The notes beneath the pieces were generated by a model. That model was not told where the DNA came from and did not search any database. It saw only the letters and a program-made list of their open reading frames with translations. A stretch of DNA of 64,000 nucleotides from Gibbula magus. Its lineage: Eukaryota > Mollusca > Gastropoda > Trochida > Trochidae. The position numbers and the translations under genes were made by a program. Positions within the stretch are counted from its first letter, which is position 1. Each line of letters starts with the position of its first letter. Positions 45,559-56,971 of this stretch are shown here, in pieces. The stretch covers positions 53,124,625 through 53,188,624 of the forward strand of contig OW388305.1 of the NCBI GenBank assembly GCA_936450465.1, in the 5' to 3' direction.

Positions 45559-45881
45559 GAGATCTCTCCCTTTTTTTACCTTGCCTTCAACCTAGGCAGA
45601 AGTGGTGAAACGAATCAGCGACACCTATTGTGATCACCAGTTACGTCCCTTACCATCTGCTAACATATACAGCCAATGAAATCGCCGTTTACATTCGGTA
45701 CCAATTCAAAATAGCAACGATCGACACAGTCACAGAGGCAATACAAGCTGTCTTCTGATTGGCTTATCCGATCAGCCTGCAGTACGTTAAAATCTTAGCA
45801 CTGAAAATGCGAGGGTTGAGGTCAAGGGCGGAAGGAGAAGATATGGAAATCTTTTCGTTAAGCCTGTGACGTTTTGAAGAT
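45559..45881 (+). mobile_element. Dispersed repeat with GAAGATG end, copy 2
   Basis: Same body as 5221-5531, high identity, same orientation, ending GTGACGTTTTGAAGATGGG. The first 30 bases of copy 1 (CATCTTCCCACGG...) are absent here. Confidence 0.65.
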
Positions 45882-45973
45882 GGGTGTCTGCGTGTATTGT
45901 GTTGGAATAATCATCAACTTGAAGGGAAGAAGGTAGGGCTAGAGAAATCTTCATGAAACAACCTTCATTCTAG

Positions 45974-46170
45974 AGACTCTTTTCTTATGCAGCTGCCAGT
46001 TTGTGGAATCCACTCCCAGAAACAATCGAGCTTTGTGAATCATTGGACTCATTTAGACTTACTTCTTCTCAATAGTCTTTGAATGACTTTCTACCTTTTC
46101 CGCCTATTGTGCCATTAGAATGCACGAGTGTATGGATGAGGCGCTATAGAAATAGCCATTTTTTATTATA
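45974..46170 (+). mobile_element. LINE 3' end remnant
   Basis: 45974-46075 encodes RLFSYAAASLWNPLPETIEL and 13 more residues before TAG. S-Y-A-A-x-S-L-W-N-x-L-P is the well-known ORF2 C-terminal pattern of L2/CR1/RTE-like LINEs. A 3' tail follows with GAGGCGCTATAGAAATAGCC and a T-rich end. The codon before the fragment is a stop, so it is dead. Confidence 0.75.
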
Positions 46171-47009
46171 GTGCCACTTCCTTTAATGTATCACTGACAC
46201 CATCTTAATCTTATGGTAACTAACATATATAGGTCCTACTATATACTTGGTTTGTTCCTTCCTGTATTTCAAATCAGTATTATCATACAGTAGGATCTGT
46301 TTGAATATAAATTTAATATATTATTAATACGTATATGTCAGTGTCATTGAAAGTGCACAAAAAGCAAAGGACTTTTTTTATCAATTGGTGTAAAAACAAC
46401 CTAATACCCTCCTTAACAACCTTCATTCCAAGGCTACCTTAGTGCATTATATCACTGAGGCCTTTTGGTAACTTTAATTTAAGGTTACCTCAGGGCATTT
46501 TGTCAAAAAATGGACCTGGGTACCCAAAAACTAGTTGGTGGTACTAGTAAGGTAGGTACATTTTTGGGGATAAAGCAAAATCATGTATAACACTGTTTAA
46601 TTCTGATTTGTTTAGCTCATCAGGGATCGACACTAGCACTAGTCCGCTGGCTAGTGAAATTTGTTTGAAGCACTGCAGATTAAGATATGGCACTAGCCCG
46701 AAGAGCACTTTGGGCTAGTTAAGATTTCTAGCAAGCGTCTACCCCTGCTCATCAGGCCTGAAACTTCAGATTGGTGCATTGCATGGCGTCCGTCATTCCG
46801 CATCAGGCATCCTGCCTTATAAATTGTAGATTTGGTGCCTATTGCTTAATATAAGCCTTTTTATTAAGGGTCACAGGGGCCACAACCAAACCTATTTTCA
46901 TCTCTTTCTTTAGACTCAAACCCTAGAAAGCTGAAAGCTTCATCTGTAACAACAGATATAATTTACACTTTGACTAAAATTGATACGATTACAGTATTGG
47001 AAATAATGA
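46171..47009. other. Unassigned with a small repeat
   Basis: 46620-46750 has CACTAGCACTAGTCC and GGCACTAGCCC words that echo short repeats near 39445 and 54899. No gene is supported. Confidence 0.4.
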
Positions 47010-47015
47010 CCATAA

Positions 47016-47376
47016 CAGGGCTGCCTACTTGTACACTTTTGGAGTATTTTGTACACTTTACAGTCCTGAAATATGATTGTACAACAATGTTTCAAATTGT
47101 ACACCTCTTCTCTGGAAATATTTAAAATATTAATTTCATAAATTTCTGTATAGTGTAATGGAGTTCTGACTGTTATAGAGTTAGATTATAACTAAGTTCC
47201 AGAGTTAACCCCAGTATACAAAGTCAGACAATGATTATTGTTGTCAAACCAGAGCATGATATCTACTAACTAATAGTATCATATTAACTTCATTGAGTTG
47301 TATACCTAAACATTACAAAATACTCCAAAATTGCTATATATCTACACTTTACCCGATAGGAAGGTAGGCAGCTCTG
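47016..47376. mobile_element. hAT-like MITE
   Basis: Ends CAGGGCTGCCTACTT and AAGGTAGGCAGCTCTG are inverted copies with one mismatch. Inner words GGAGTATTTTGTA / TACAAAATACTCC also pair. CCATAA stands at 47010-47015 and 47377-47382 as a 6-bp target duplication. CAG...CTG ends suit hAT, although hAT sites are usually 8 bp. Confidence 0.65.
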
Positions 47377-47439
47377 CCATAATCATTTTGTGCTAAAATG
47401 GTCACCTTCTACCAAGAATTGAACTTTGTCTGCTGTGGC

Positions 47440-47605
47440 AAACTGTTCTGCATAGTTGCAATACCACACTGAACTTCAGATTCTTGCAGGTTTCACCACA
47501 AAGCATAGCCACATGATGTTGCAGGCTGTTCCTGCAATAATACTAGCAGTCGTATTATAAGTGAAATACTCTTGAAAGCGGCGTTAAATCCTAACTCACC
47601 TCTAC
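47440..47605 (+). mobile_element. SINE-like repeat with CTCAC tail, copy 2
   Basis: Shares CAGGTTTCACC, CATAGCCACATGATG, CAATAATACTAGCAG and CTTGAAAGCGGCGTTAAA with 1557-1765. The front part is missing. Confidence 0.55.
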
Positions 47606-47877
47606 CAAGTATGTCTGAATTACACCAATGAATGTACAACACAGCATCATTTTCTGTCTCAACTACCGAGGGAGTATATAATGAAGCTAATGTGACCAAC
47701 GGGGAAATCGTTAATGCATAGACAACTAACGATATATGAGACACTGAATTATTTACCAAATTACTCATGCTGAAATGAGTATTCATTATTAAGGGTTTCA
47801 AAGCATGCATTCTGAAGATCTTTCTCACAATGCTCATATAATAATATGTATACTCTGAATTTGTGCTTCATTGACTC

Positions 47878-48085
47878 ACAGAAGTACCACCCATGGTTCG
47901 CTAGTTCCAGCCGATTGCTCACAGGTTTCACCGCAATGCTTAGCGACGTGGCGTTGAAGGCTTGCCATAATACTAGCAAACCTAGTAAATATTTGTCTTC
48001 TTCATAATACTAGCAGCCGTGATATAAGTTAAATACTCTTGAAAGCGGCATTAAACCCCAAATCACCTCACCTCACCTCATTGGC
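47878..48085 (+). mobile_element. SINE-like repeat with CTCAC tail, copy 3
   Basis: Same family as 1557-1765. An internal stretch around CATAATACTAGCA is duplicated (near 47967 and 48006). It ends in repeated CACCT units. Confidence 0.6.
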
Positions 48086-48315
48086 CAACTTCCCAATGCA
48101 AGGCATAACTCTTGCCAGTCTCCATTACTGCCTGATTTAGGCCTTGCAGTATTTCCTTAAGAAATCTGTGTTTAGAAATCCAGGCTCGCTATGCATTTCT
48201 GGTGCAGCGATTCACTATTTTGACACAAGAAAGCGAGGGAAATACCGCAAGGGATAAATCAGCCAGTAATGCAGACTTGCAAGAGTTATTCCTTGCGTTT
48301 GGAAGTTGCTCATTG
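48085..48315. repeat. Foldback element, intact relative of the one at 33.5-37.1 kb
   Basis: Arms of about 75 bases: CAACTTCCCAATGCAAGGC on the left against GCGTTTGGAAGTTGC on the right, with AACTCTTGCCAGTCT / AGACTTGCAAGAGTT and GCAGTATTTCC / GGAAATACCGC inside. It has no minisatellite, so it shows the structure before amplification. Confidence 0.7.
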
Positions 48316-48738
48316 ACTGACAGAAGATTCCTCATTTAGCAAACCTACCTATGTGAAAACTATTTCCGCAAATACAACCCATGCCTGAAATACAACCCAC
48401 AAGGTTTGGATGATAAAATCATGTTCATTGAAATACATATTTTGTTTTATTCAGAGGATAGCATCCACTTGTGCAAGGTTCATCAAATGCTAGATTTTGA
48501 TCGTCAGTCGATTTCATTATTTTTGAATATTGTCAAGTATAATATACAATGTGATTGTATGGACAGTGTTGTAGCTGGCTCCTGTAAGTGTTTGCCCACT
48601 CTTTTGGCTTGCTCTAATTTACATTTAAGAGAAGCAGGATATCTGTACCACTGTAAAAGATCCCATCAGGGAACACCACTGTTCCACTAGCGCCTAGAGT
48701 AACCACTGAGTGGATAGAGTATGGCGCTCTAGAAATGG
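48316..48738. other. Possible SINE or LINE tail
   Basis: 48600-48738 ends TATGGCGCTCTAGAAATGG, similar to the LINE tails at 14.3 and 46.1 kb, and contains CTGTACCACTGTAAAAGATC. No coding piece is recognised. Confidence 0.35.
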
Positions 48739-49387
48739 CAGGCCTGTAGCACCAATTTTTGGAGTGGTGGGGCTAGGATTTGGATTCTTTTTCAGAAGGG
48801 ATCCTCCTTGGGGTACTTATTGCATAAAATCTCTGATTTTAGGTATATGACAGGTTGTAACTATTTTTTCCACATAAAAAATCGATTAAAAACTAAACAA
48901 ATAAAATACCGTACTTTGGGTCACCCCTTCAACCCTAGTGGTTGCTATGCAGCCAAGGGCAGATAACTCTATTCTCACCACTTTAGCACAGTAGGGGGGG
49001 GGGGGGGGGGGGGGGATATACTTCATGCTCAAACAAACACACATAGGTACGTTGGGTAAATACTTGTGGTATGCATTATACTCAAACATCAACTTGGTCT
49101 ATCAGAATTTATCCAAAAATTAAGATCCTATCTTCACTTCTTACAAATTATATAGAGCCAGTTGTGTTAATTGTCATTGTCTATTTAGATAAGTCAGACA
49201 CGAGTTGTATCTTACATGTAAACGTTACGCACATCATCAGAATTTTCCATATGTGAAAATTCTGTGTTCACTTCTCTCACAAAGTTTTTTGCAATGTCTT
49301 TCAGGTTGAGACCAAAAAAGAAATGTCCCCTAAAGTTTTTTGGGGGCTGAGCTCCCCCTAGCCCCCCCCCCTGTTGCTACGGGCCTG
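48739..49387. mobile_element. DNA transposon-like element with CAGGCC ends
   Basis: CAGGCCTGTAGCA at the left pairs with TGTTGCTACGGGCCTG at the right (short imperfect TIR). GGGGCTAGG / CCTAGCCCC lies just inside. AATGG at 48734-48738 and 49388-49392 is a 5-bp duplication. A run of 22 G (48994-49015) lies within. The superfamily is unsure. Confidence 0.5.
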
Positions 49388-49392
49388 AATGG

Positions 49393-50189
49393 ACATATTA
49401 TTATAATTACATATCTATATATTTATACATCAATGTCTATAAGACCACATGAATATGAATGGAGTTCGCTTGTAATGTTCTCAGAATTTCATTAGCTTCA
49501 GCCCGAGAATGAGGTATTGAATTACAAGACAAAGCTATTTCAAGCTGTAAGTCTTCACAAATTACTCCTATCAAGCCTAATATGGCCGTTAACCTTTGGC
49601 GCTAATGTTCAGGAATTGGTTCTCGGAATGAGATTCCAATGGAATGCTTTTGACCAATCAGATGAATTTTGACCTAGGGAATTACGATAATTCTTGTTAA
49701 CGACCAATCAAATCAACCATTCGTTTGAGGTTCTGTTGTGAATGGTCATCAGAATACGAGGGAGACCATCTTTAACCTCGTCCTCTCCCAACAGGACCAC
49801 TTCAATTTAAGTCTGTGCAAATAGAAAAATTAACTACATATGTGCCGAATGCATTTATCCAAACATTTCTGTCTCTAGCAGGTATTTGTTGAGGTAAAAC
49901 ACATAGTCCAAAAAAATGTAAGTTTATATTGTGAATTTACGCAAACATTATGACTCGTCTCATATTTTATACAGTATAAGTGTAAAACCAACAACATTGA
50001 TTTGTTTATGCATGGCTTTATTTTATCAAGCCATTTTGCAAACAAGATTCTGAAAATTTTATACTGTATAAACAATCATTACAGGAATTTATTTTGCGAC
50101 AAGGGATTATTATATACATGATGTAAACGAGCTGCGTCGTGTTAAAAAGTAAGCTTGATGCTTAAATGTTGAGCGGTATCACATTATGG
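49393..50189. other. No gene supported
   Basis: Moderately AT-rich sequence with no repeat family or exon recognised. Confidence 0.4.
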
Positions 50190-50335
50190 TGGTGATGATG
50201 ATGATGATTATGGTATGGTATAAGGACATTGATCAAGATGATTATGATTGTAATGATGGTCTTGATGGTGATAATGGTAAGGACATGATAAGGTAATGAT
50301 GTTGATACTGATGATGATGATGATGATGATGGAGG

Positions 50336-50366
<31 letters not shown>

Positions 50367-50451
50367 GATGATGATGATGGTGATGATGATGGTGGTGGTG
50401 GTGGTGGTGATGATGATGATGGTGATGATGATGGTGGTGGTAGTTGTGATG

Positions 50452-50483
<32 letters not shown>

Positions 50484-50902
50484 GATTGTGATGATGGTGG
50501 TAGTTGTGATGGTGATGATGATGATGGTGATGGTGGTAGTTGTGATGTTGATGATGATGATGATGATGGTGATGGTGGTAGTTGTGATGATGATGGTGAT
50601 GATGATGATGATGGTGGTAGTTGTGATGTTGATGATGATGATGATGGTGGTGGTAGTTGTGATGATGATGGTGATGATGATGATGGTGGTAGTTGTGATG
50701 GTGATGATGATGGTGATGATGATGGTGGTGGTGATGATGATGATGATGATGATGATGGTGGTGGTAGTTGTGATGATGATGATGATGATGTTGGTGGTTG
50801 TTGTGATGATGATGATGGTGGTTGTTGTTGTGATGATGATGATGATGATGATGATGGTGGTAGTTGTGATGGTGATGGTGATGATGATGGTGGTGGTAGT
50901 TG

Positions 50903-50933
<31 letters not shown>

Positions 50934-51184
50934 GATGATGGTGATGATGGTGGTGGTAGTTGTGATGATGATGATGGTGGTGGTGATGATGATGATGATG
51001 ATGATGGTGATGGTGATGATGCAGGTGGTAGTTGTGATGATGATGATGGTGGTGGTGATGATGATGATGATGATGATGATGGTGGTGGTAGTTGTGATGA
51101 TGATGATGATGATGATGGTGGTAGTTGTGATGGTGATGGTGATGATGATGGTGGTGGTAGTTGTGATGATGATGATGATGGTGG

Positions 51185-51215
<31 letters not shown>

Positions 51216-51275
51216 GATGATGGTGGTAGTTGTGATGATGATGACGATGATGGTGGTTGTGATGATAATGATTAC
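50190..51275. repeat. GAT/GGT trinucleotide-based array, 1.1 kb
   Basis: Runs of TGA TGA broken by TGG TGG and a TGGTAGTTGTGATG word every 30-60 bases. On the + strand one frame reads only Met and Val, on the - strand Ile and Thr, for over 300 codons each. This is a microsatellite with higher-order structure, not a gene. Confidence 0.95.
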
Positions 51276-51590
51276 AATAATGACCATGATGAATTAAGAA
51301 AGCTGTTTGTCTTAAAAAATATTTATTCTATACCACAAAAAGGCTAGTAGACCAGAGGAACGCTGTAAGGAGTTGTTATTCATGCAGAAACAGATCAAGT
51401 CAGTGATGAGTCTGTTGCATGAGTGATTAGAAGTTTGTGTGCCTAGTTTGATAGGAACTAAATAGTGTGTACACAGAGGCCTTGAGTGATGAGCTGATTT
51501 AGGAACTAAACGTGAGCCTTGCGTCGAAAAGCAATCAACGTCGTTCGAGTGAAAATTAGTGGTATTTGCGGAAGAAAATTGCTTCATTTT
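51276..51590. other. No feature supported
   Basis: Short stretch after the array. No exon is supported. Confidence 0.4.
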
Positions 51591-51815
51591 GACTTTATTT
51601 TAGCTGAAAAATGGTATCTTTCACATCACCCATTGGAGTTATGGCTTTGGGGGAATGAAAAGATCCCATTTAGGATGAAAAAATGGTTGATGTTGGCATT
51701 CTTTCCTCATTATGCGATCATGTCTTTCGATCTGTAGAAACATTTCCTATTTCTTTTTGTTGCTAATGGCTTCGATATTGCCGAAGCAGCGTTAAACAAT
51801 AACTCATTCACTCAC
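51591..51815 (+). mobile_element. Short interspersed repeat with GCGTTAAAC tail
   Basis: It ends GCAGCGTTAAACAATAACTC followed by ATTCACTCACTCC, the same tail style as the SINE-like repeat at 1557-1765. The body is different, so it may be a related family. Confidence 0.35.
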
Positions 51816-52165
51816 TCCTATCTCTGTCAAAATTTTAAAAAGTTTTAAAACAAATTAATGATTCATTTGGAATATTCTCTTTTATTTAATCATTATTTTA
51901 TGAACCGGGGTAATTTTCTGATGTATGCTTTTGAAGGTTGAAAAAAGAGATATTCAGAAATTTTGAATTTTAATCAAATTCCATCTATGAACCATAACTC
52001 AATTTCTTCATATAGTTTTCTAGACAGATATTAACAGGACTCATCTAGGGACAAGTCTGAAAAACCACTGAATATTTCTGATGTATACCGTTGCTTTGGA
52101 AACATGAGAGATCTCTTCAACTTCAGCAATGTTTTTAAAAAATAGATAATTTATTTTTGAACATA
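51816..52165. other. No feature supported
   Basis: AT-rich sequence. Confidence 0.4.
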
Positions 52166-52169
52166 TTAA

Positions 52170-53651
52170 CCCTTACGTTGCGTATATATATATTTTACCA
52201 TTTTTAGCCCCTGTGGCGGAATTTACAGGCTCGCAGCTCGCAGCAGTAGTTTGAGCTTATTCACTAACAAGCTCTGCTGGCGGAATTTCCAGGCGGCGAT
52301 TCCGGTACCGTTTTTACGAAATATACCGCATCTACATGGCGAATAAGGACTATATACGGGCGTTCAATACAAATTCAAGTAGCGACACCCGTACACAAAT
52401 GGCTAATTCACACCCGAAACTTTGAATGAATTTTCTATGTTTTTTCGTTTTTATTCTATTACTTTCGAAAGATTGTCTTTAATTCGGGCCTCGTAACATC
52501 ATAAATACGAAACGAAAAAAATTCCATTTATATACGGAATTGAAGACAAGATGTCTAGCTTCACAATGATATAAAAATTATTAGAATGCGACCTTTGGTT
52601 ATAATTCTATAGCTATGTAAAGTTTGTCTTTATTTCCACCTATAAAATCGTCAATACTTACAACATGTATGCGGCATTGCAAACGGTCGTTCATCGCACT
52701 TTTCCAAGAAATCATAGTCTCGAACCAGTTGACAAATAAGCACATGTCAACCCAAATATGGTTATGTTGTTTGACTTTTCAAATAAACGCTAACCTCGAA
52801 CCATAACTGATGAAAATATGTTGATTAGTTTGTGTGCCGTTTGGTTTCACATGCCTCTCAGAAAGGTAAAATTGTATCTTTATTTCTGTGAATAAATCTG
52901 CGCATTTTATATAGAATAAAAGATTATTCTTTTCGGTTTATTGTGATATAAAAATTATGAAAATGCATTCAGTATTTTAGCTGTGATAAATGTTTTAGAA
53001 GTTGTGAAAATCGCCGATTGTTTCAAAATTTATGAAGTGTAAACATGACCTTTTTCACGGCGCTTGCTGTGTCTTTATTATTTTTTTGAGATTTTCTAAT
53101 TTTATATGGGAATGTAGTCCATTGTTTCCCCTTTATTTTGCCGTATTTTTTTTTTAAAACAAACTATTCGCCCACATGATATGAAGTGCGGGAGTAAGGC
53201 GAGTTAGCAATTTTTTCCCCCGTCTCGCGAGATGCGAGGCAGATAGCAGTCTCGGGCGAGGCAAACCCGAGGCAATACAAACACGTGGGTGAAAATAGCC
53301 TCAAGCGAATTAATGCTTCGGGGGCTAAGCCCGACAAAATTGGCCTTTTGTAAAGCTAATTATCAATGCGTTACGGGTCAACAATGCACACGCAATTTGG
53401 TGTGAATTTTACTTGATATTTCGACCGGACATTCACACAGACTCGTTATCGTGGCTATCTGCGAGATGTATGTAAACAAGTTTTCATGTGGCGATATACG
53501 GACACACTTCGTCTCGCATTTCGCCTGGGGGGCAAATATAATTATTACTGACCCGGTAAATGCACTAAGTCCAACGTACGGGTCTCGCCAAGGGTTCTAA
53601 CATTTTTCTCTATGAGCCTCCCGGATAATTCCGTCGCCCGCATGTTAAGGG
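52170..53651 (+). mobile_element. piggyBac-like non-autonomous element, copy 2, complete
   Basis: TTAA at 52166-52169 and 53652-53655 flanks 1482 bases. The ends read CCCTTACGTTGCGTATATAT and, inverted, CCCTTAACATGCGGGCGACG, so the first six bases and a TGCG word match. The body carries a GC-rich block (53180-53330) that is missing from copy 1. No transposase frame is present. The 80-codon frame open in copies 3 and 4 is broken here by a stop and a 2-base shift. Confidence 0.88.
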
Positions 53652-53759
53652 TTAATTTATCAACCAAAACTGTGTTCCACAGGAGATATCGCTTGTGTGA
53701 GATCAAGCAATATCTCCTAGGAGATATCTTTTTGGCAGTAGATTTTGCACAAGGCCTGT

Positions 53760-54092
53760 CGCCGTCAGCTACATGACATCACAATACTTTTACGTCATCG
53801 AGTAATGACGTCATAACCCTGATGACGTCACAATGCTATGACCTCACCGCACTGGAAGTAAAATGGCAGAGATGTGCTCAGAGATGTACACTATTTTCAC
53901 TTAAACGTAATAAGACTGATTTTGGATGATAAATAGAATCTCACCCTCGTGTCTTCTGATATCAAATATATCAACACTCGCTGATAAAAGTAAAAATATC
54001 CTCGGCAAGCCTCGGATATTTGTAACTTTTATCAACTCGTGTTGATATATTTGATATCAGAAGACACTTGGGTGACATTCTCTATGTATCTG
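53760..54092 (+). repeat. Palindrome P4 with CRE cluster
   Basis: 53770-53850 holds TGACATCAC, TTACGTCATC, TGACGTCATAA and TGACGTCACAATGCTATGAC. About 100 bases later GATAAATAGAATCTCACC opens a palindrome whose arms equal those of P1, with an extra inner pair AAAAGT / ACTTTT and apex CCTCGGCAAGCCTCGG. It closes ATTCTCTATGTATC. Confidence 0.75.
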
Positions 54093-54985
54093 ATGTATGA
54101 TTTACACTTTCGTACATGTACCTGAGTGACCAACTGAGGGGTCATTCTGACCAATTTGAAACGTAAGAGACCCTCAGCAATGACAAGTGTCATACATCTC
54201 AAGAATTTTAGGGGGATTTTGATTCGATATAAAAGAAGAAAAAAAGAAAAAAGTTGTTGATGTTTTTTCTTGTTTTAACCTTTTAATACTTTTCACTAGA
54301 TATTGATATATTAGCAAATAATTGAGCAAGAGTTGAGTTGCTTTTTTTCAGTTTAATGTTCAAGTTTCAATTATTGAGCAATGAAATATTAATTAGCATC
54401 ATTAGAGCTTTGAAATCATTTAACTACCTCTCTACTTCGGAGCAAATGACATTCACATCCTGAATTTCTTATTCTTTACGTTGTTAGAGGAAGGTGATTA
54501 TTTGGGAAAATAGTGAACACTTGAAGTAAAGTTACAGAATTTTCTCAAAATAGAGTAATTAAAAATCTCACTCATTTGAATTTATTTTTGGTTTGGCAGT
54601 TTTAACTCTTACCTTGAAAACTCAACAAGAGCTGTGGATCCTTAAGCCATATGAAATTTTGCTACGTCAGCCTTTGACCCAATCCCCTAAGAGTAGGAAA
54701 TGCTGTAACAAAACTTGCCCATGGTAAACAGGTGCTCTAAAACATGGACAACAAATGTACGTATCTAGTTCTTAATTAGCACCTAATCAAAAAAGGATAT
54801 ATCTTTTTTGGCCCCCTTTTAATACTTCTAAGGTAAAAACTACTTTGAATGTGTTCAAATAAAGCTCCTTTGAAAAGAACTGAAGTATAACACCTGGGTT
54901 CGAAATTAGGCATTAGTCCATAGCCAGTGAAAAAGTTGCTGAGCAAGAAAAATGTTTGACTGGTAGTCCAGAAGGCTAGTTTGAT
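54093..54985. other. AT-rich stretch
   Basis: A GGGTTCGAAATTAGGCATTAG word at 54898 matches small repeats at 39445 and 46623. No gene is supported. Confidence 0.4.
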
Positions 54986-54990
54986 TTTAA

Positions 54991-55347
54991 AGGGGCAGTA
55001 GGACGTTTTTTTCGCTCAAATAATTCGATAAAATGTATTTGAAAAAAAATGTCACCAACAGTAAAATACCCTTCTCTCTTCTGAAAATCAAGTTAAAATA
55101 TGAGTGTACATGGTTCGGTTAAGCCTCGGGAATCGTTTTTGTAATTCGAAATAATAAATTGTGTTCACAATAAAATGGCCGCCATGCAATTTTTACTTTA
55201 TACCCAACCTCGTTAGTACCACTACAGATAATTGGTTTGTGTTATAAGATGTTTTATCCTCTAAAATTAATTTAAATGACATAAACTATCATTATTAATA
55301 GGAAATTTTGAAAAAATAAATTTTGCGAAAATCGTGCTACAGCCCCT
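54991..55347 (+). mobile_element. TTAA-flanked MITE family A, copy 5
   Basis: TTAA at 54987-54990 and 55348-55351 flanks the element. Ends AGGGGCAGTAGGACG and CGTGCTACAGCCCCT. The internal AAAATGGCCGCCATGCAA word is present. Confidence 0.85.
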
Positions 55348-55351
55348 TTAA

Positions 55352-56718
55352 AGATCATATAATCCTGTAGATGCTAAATGGTTTCGTCCTGGTTCTTTTT
55401 GGTTAGTTTTGAGCCTTGTAAAGCCAATTAATTTAAATGTTTTTTTACAACTTTTTAATAATAAGAGACATACACATAGTAACACATAACATGTCATAAA
55501 ACTAATAAACAATTTGCTGTAATGCTGTTGTGAAATTTTCTCCACTCTCAGTGTCGATGAATGGCTTCAGTTCTCATTGTTCTTATTTTTCAACAAATGT
55601 GCCCTTGTGTTTATCAAGTTGTGAATAGAAAGTCATCAAAATATTACCTTCATTAGTATCTTTCAATTTGACTGTGTTTTAATCATGAAATAATAACATA
55701 TATGTGTAAACAGGAATATCCTCTCGAATTTCATTTCCACAAAAAATACCCTGATAGAACCCTCCTTTTAAATAAAAATCCCTTTGATTCTTTCTAAGGT
55801 GACCTTGAATACCATTTTAATGATGTTTAATGACTATTGTCAGGTAATGAGTGAGGAAATCACTTTGCTATTCCATGATAATTCTTTCAGTGAAGAAAGA
55901 CAATATATACAATCACTTCACCATGAAATACTGTTCTCTTGTGAATATCTGTCGTAATCTATATTCACAAGTGTGGACATTAATCTCCAAAATGAAAACC
56001 TAGATTTCCTGCCATTTAATGGCAAATAGTCGAAAAAGAATGATGGATTCCGCTTGTCAGTTTTTGTCAACATGATGTATATCACACTAGAGAAAACCAG
56101 GAAATCCTGTTCAGTGTTTCTCACATTGAAATACATTTAGTTCAAATACATCATGATTTTACAAAAAATTATGAAATAGCCAAACAGTTAACATTGTGTC
56201 ACCATTGCATCCAATTTATGTATCCATTTATTTATCAAATTTGATTTTCTCCGTCTCCTCATGCAGCCCAGAGATCAAACACTTGAACCTTCGTGTCACC
56301 TTTACACTCTTCAAGTAGGATGTGCTGTAACCCAAGAGATTTGAACCCCAGGCATTATCCACAGTGATCAAACACTCAACTATCTTGCTATCCTAATATC
56401 TACTTGCTTTTATTGATTTGTGAATATTTTAGGACAGTTTCTATTTGGAAGGCAAATGGGGTCCTCTGGTAGAGAATAATAATTTCACAATATATCACAC
56501 TGATTTCTTGTCGAAGCCGGCGTAACTCGATTACGCCGACATAATGGTTCGATGATTTTATCAAGGGCTTCTGTTCTCCATTGAGGTTAAATGGCTGAGA
56601 GCTCTTAGGGACTTGAGCTTTCAGGCCAGGAATTTATATCTATAACTGTCAGCTGAAAATAGACACAGTTCTCGTTTATTGTAGTTATGTTGTAGGTGTC
56701 CAGTGTGTTTTAAATTTT
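55352..56718. other. No gene supported
   Basis: Small hairpins occur near 55935-55972 (TTGTGAATAT / ATATTCACAA) and 56517-56545 (GCCGGCGTAA / TTACGCCGAC). The remainder is AT-rich. Confidence 0.4.
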
Positions 56719-56971
56719 TATCCCACCGGTATGTAATACCGTGGGATATAGTCATCACCCCGTCCGTCTCTCCGTCCGTCCGTCCGTCCGTCCGTCTGTC
56801 CGTCCTTAATCATTTCATTTCCGGAGCAGAACTCGAAAACCATTTATCGTATCTTTCTGAAACTTCACATATGTATTACACATTTACTGGAGTGGTGCCT
56901 TTTGATATTTTCAGATTTTTTAAAACTTTTTTTTTTTTTCGTTTTACAAATTATGTGGGACCGGTGGGATA
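56719..56971. mobile_element. Short element with TATCCCACCGG inverted ends
   Basis: TATCCCACCGGT (56719-56730) pairs with ACCGGTGGGATA (ending 56971). The left end also pairs with ATACCGTGGGATA at 56737-56749. A CGTC tetranucleotide run (56761-56805) lies inside, as does the text TTTCATTTCCGGAGCAGAAC. One frame of 93 codons passes through the CGTC run and gives a Ser/Val/Pro/Arg repeat, unlikely to be a protein. Confidence 0.5.

Noticed and set aside
50208..51297. Frames of over 330 codons of Met/Val or Ile/Thr
   Set aside because: Trinucleotide array; the composition is fully explained by GAT/GGT repeats.
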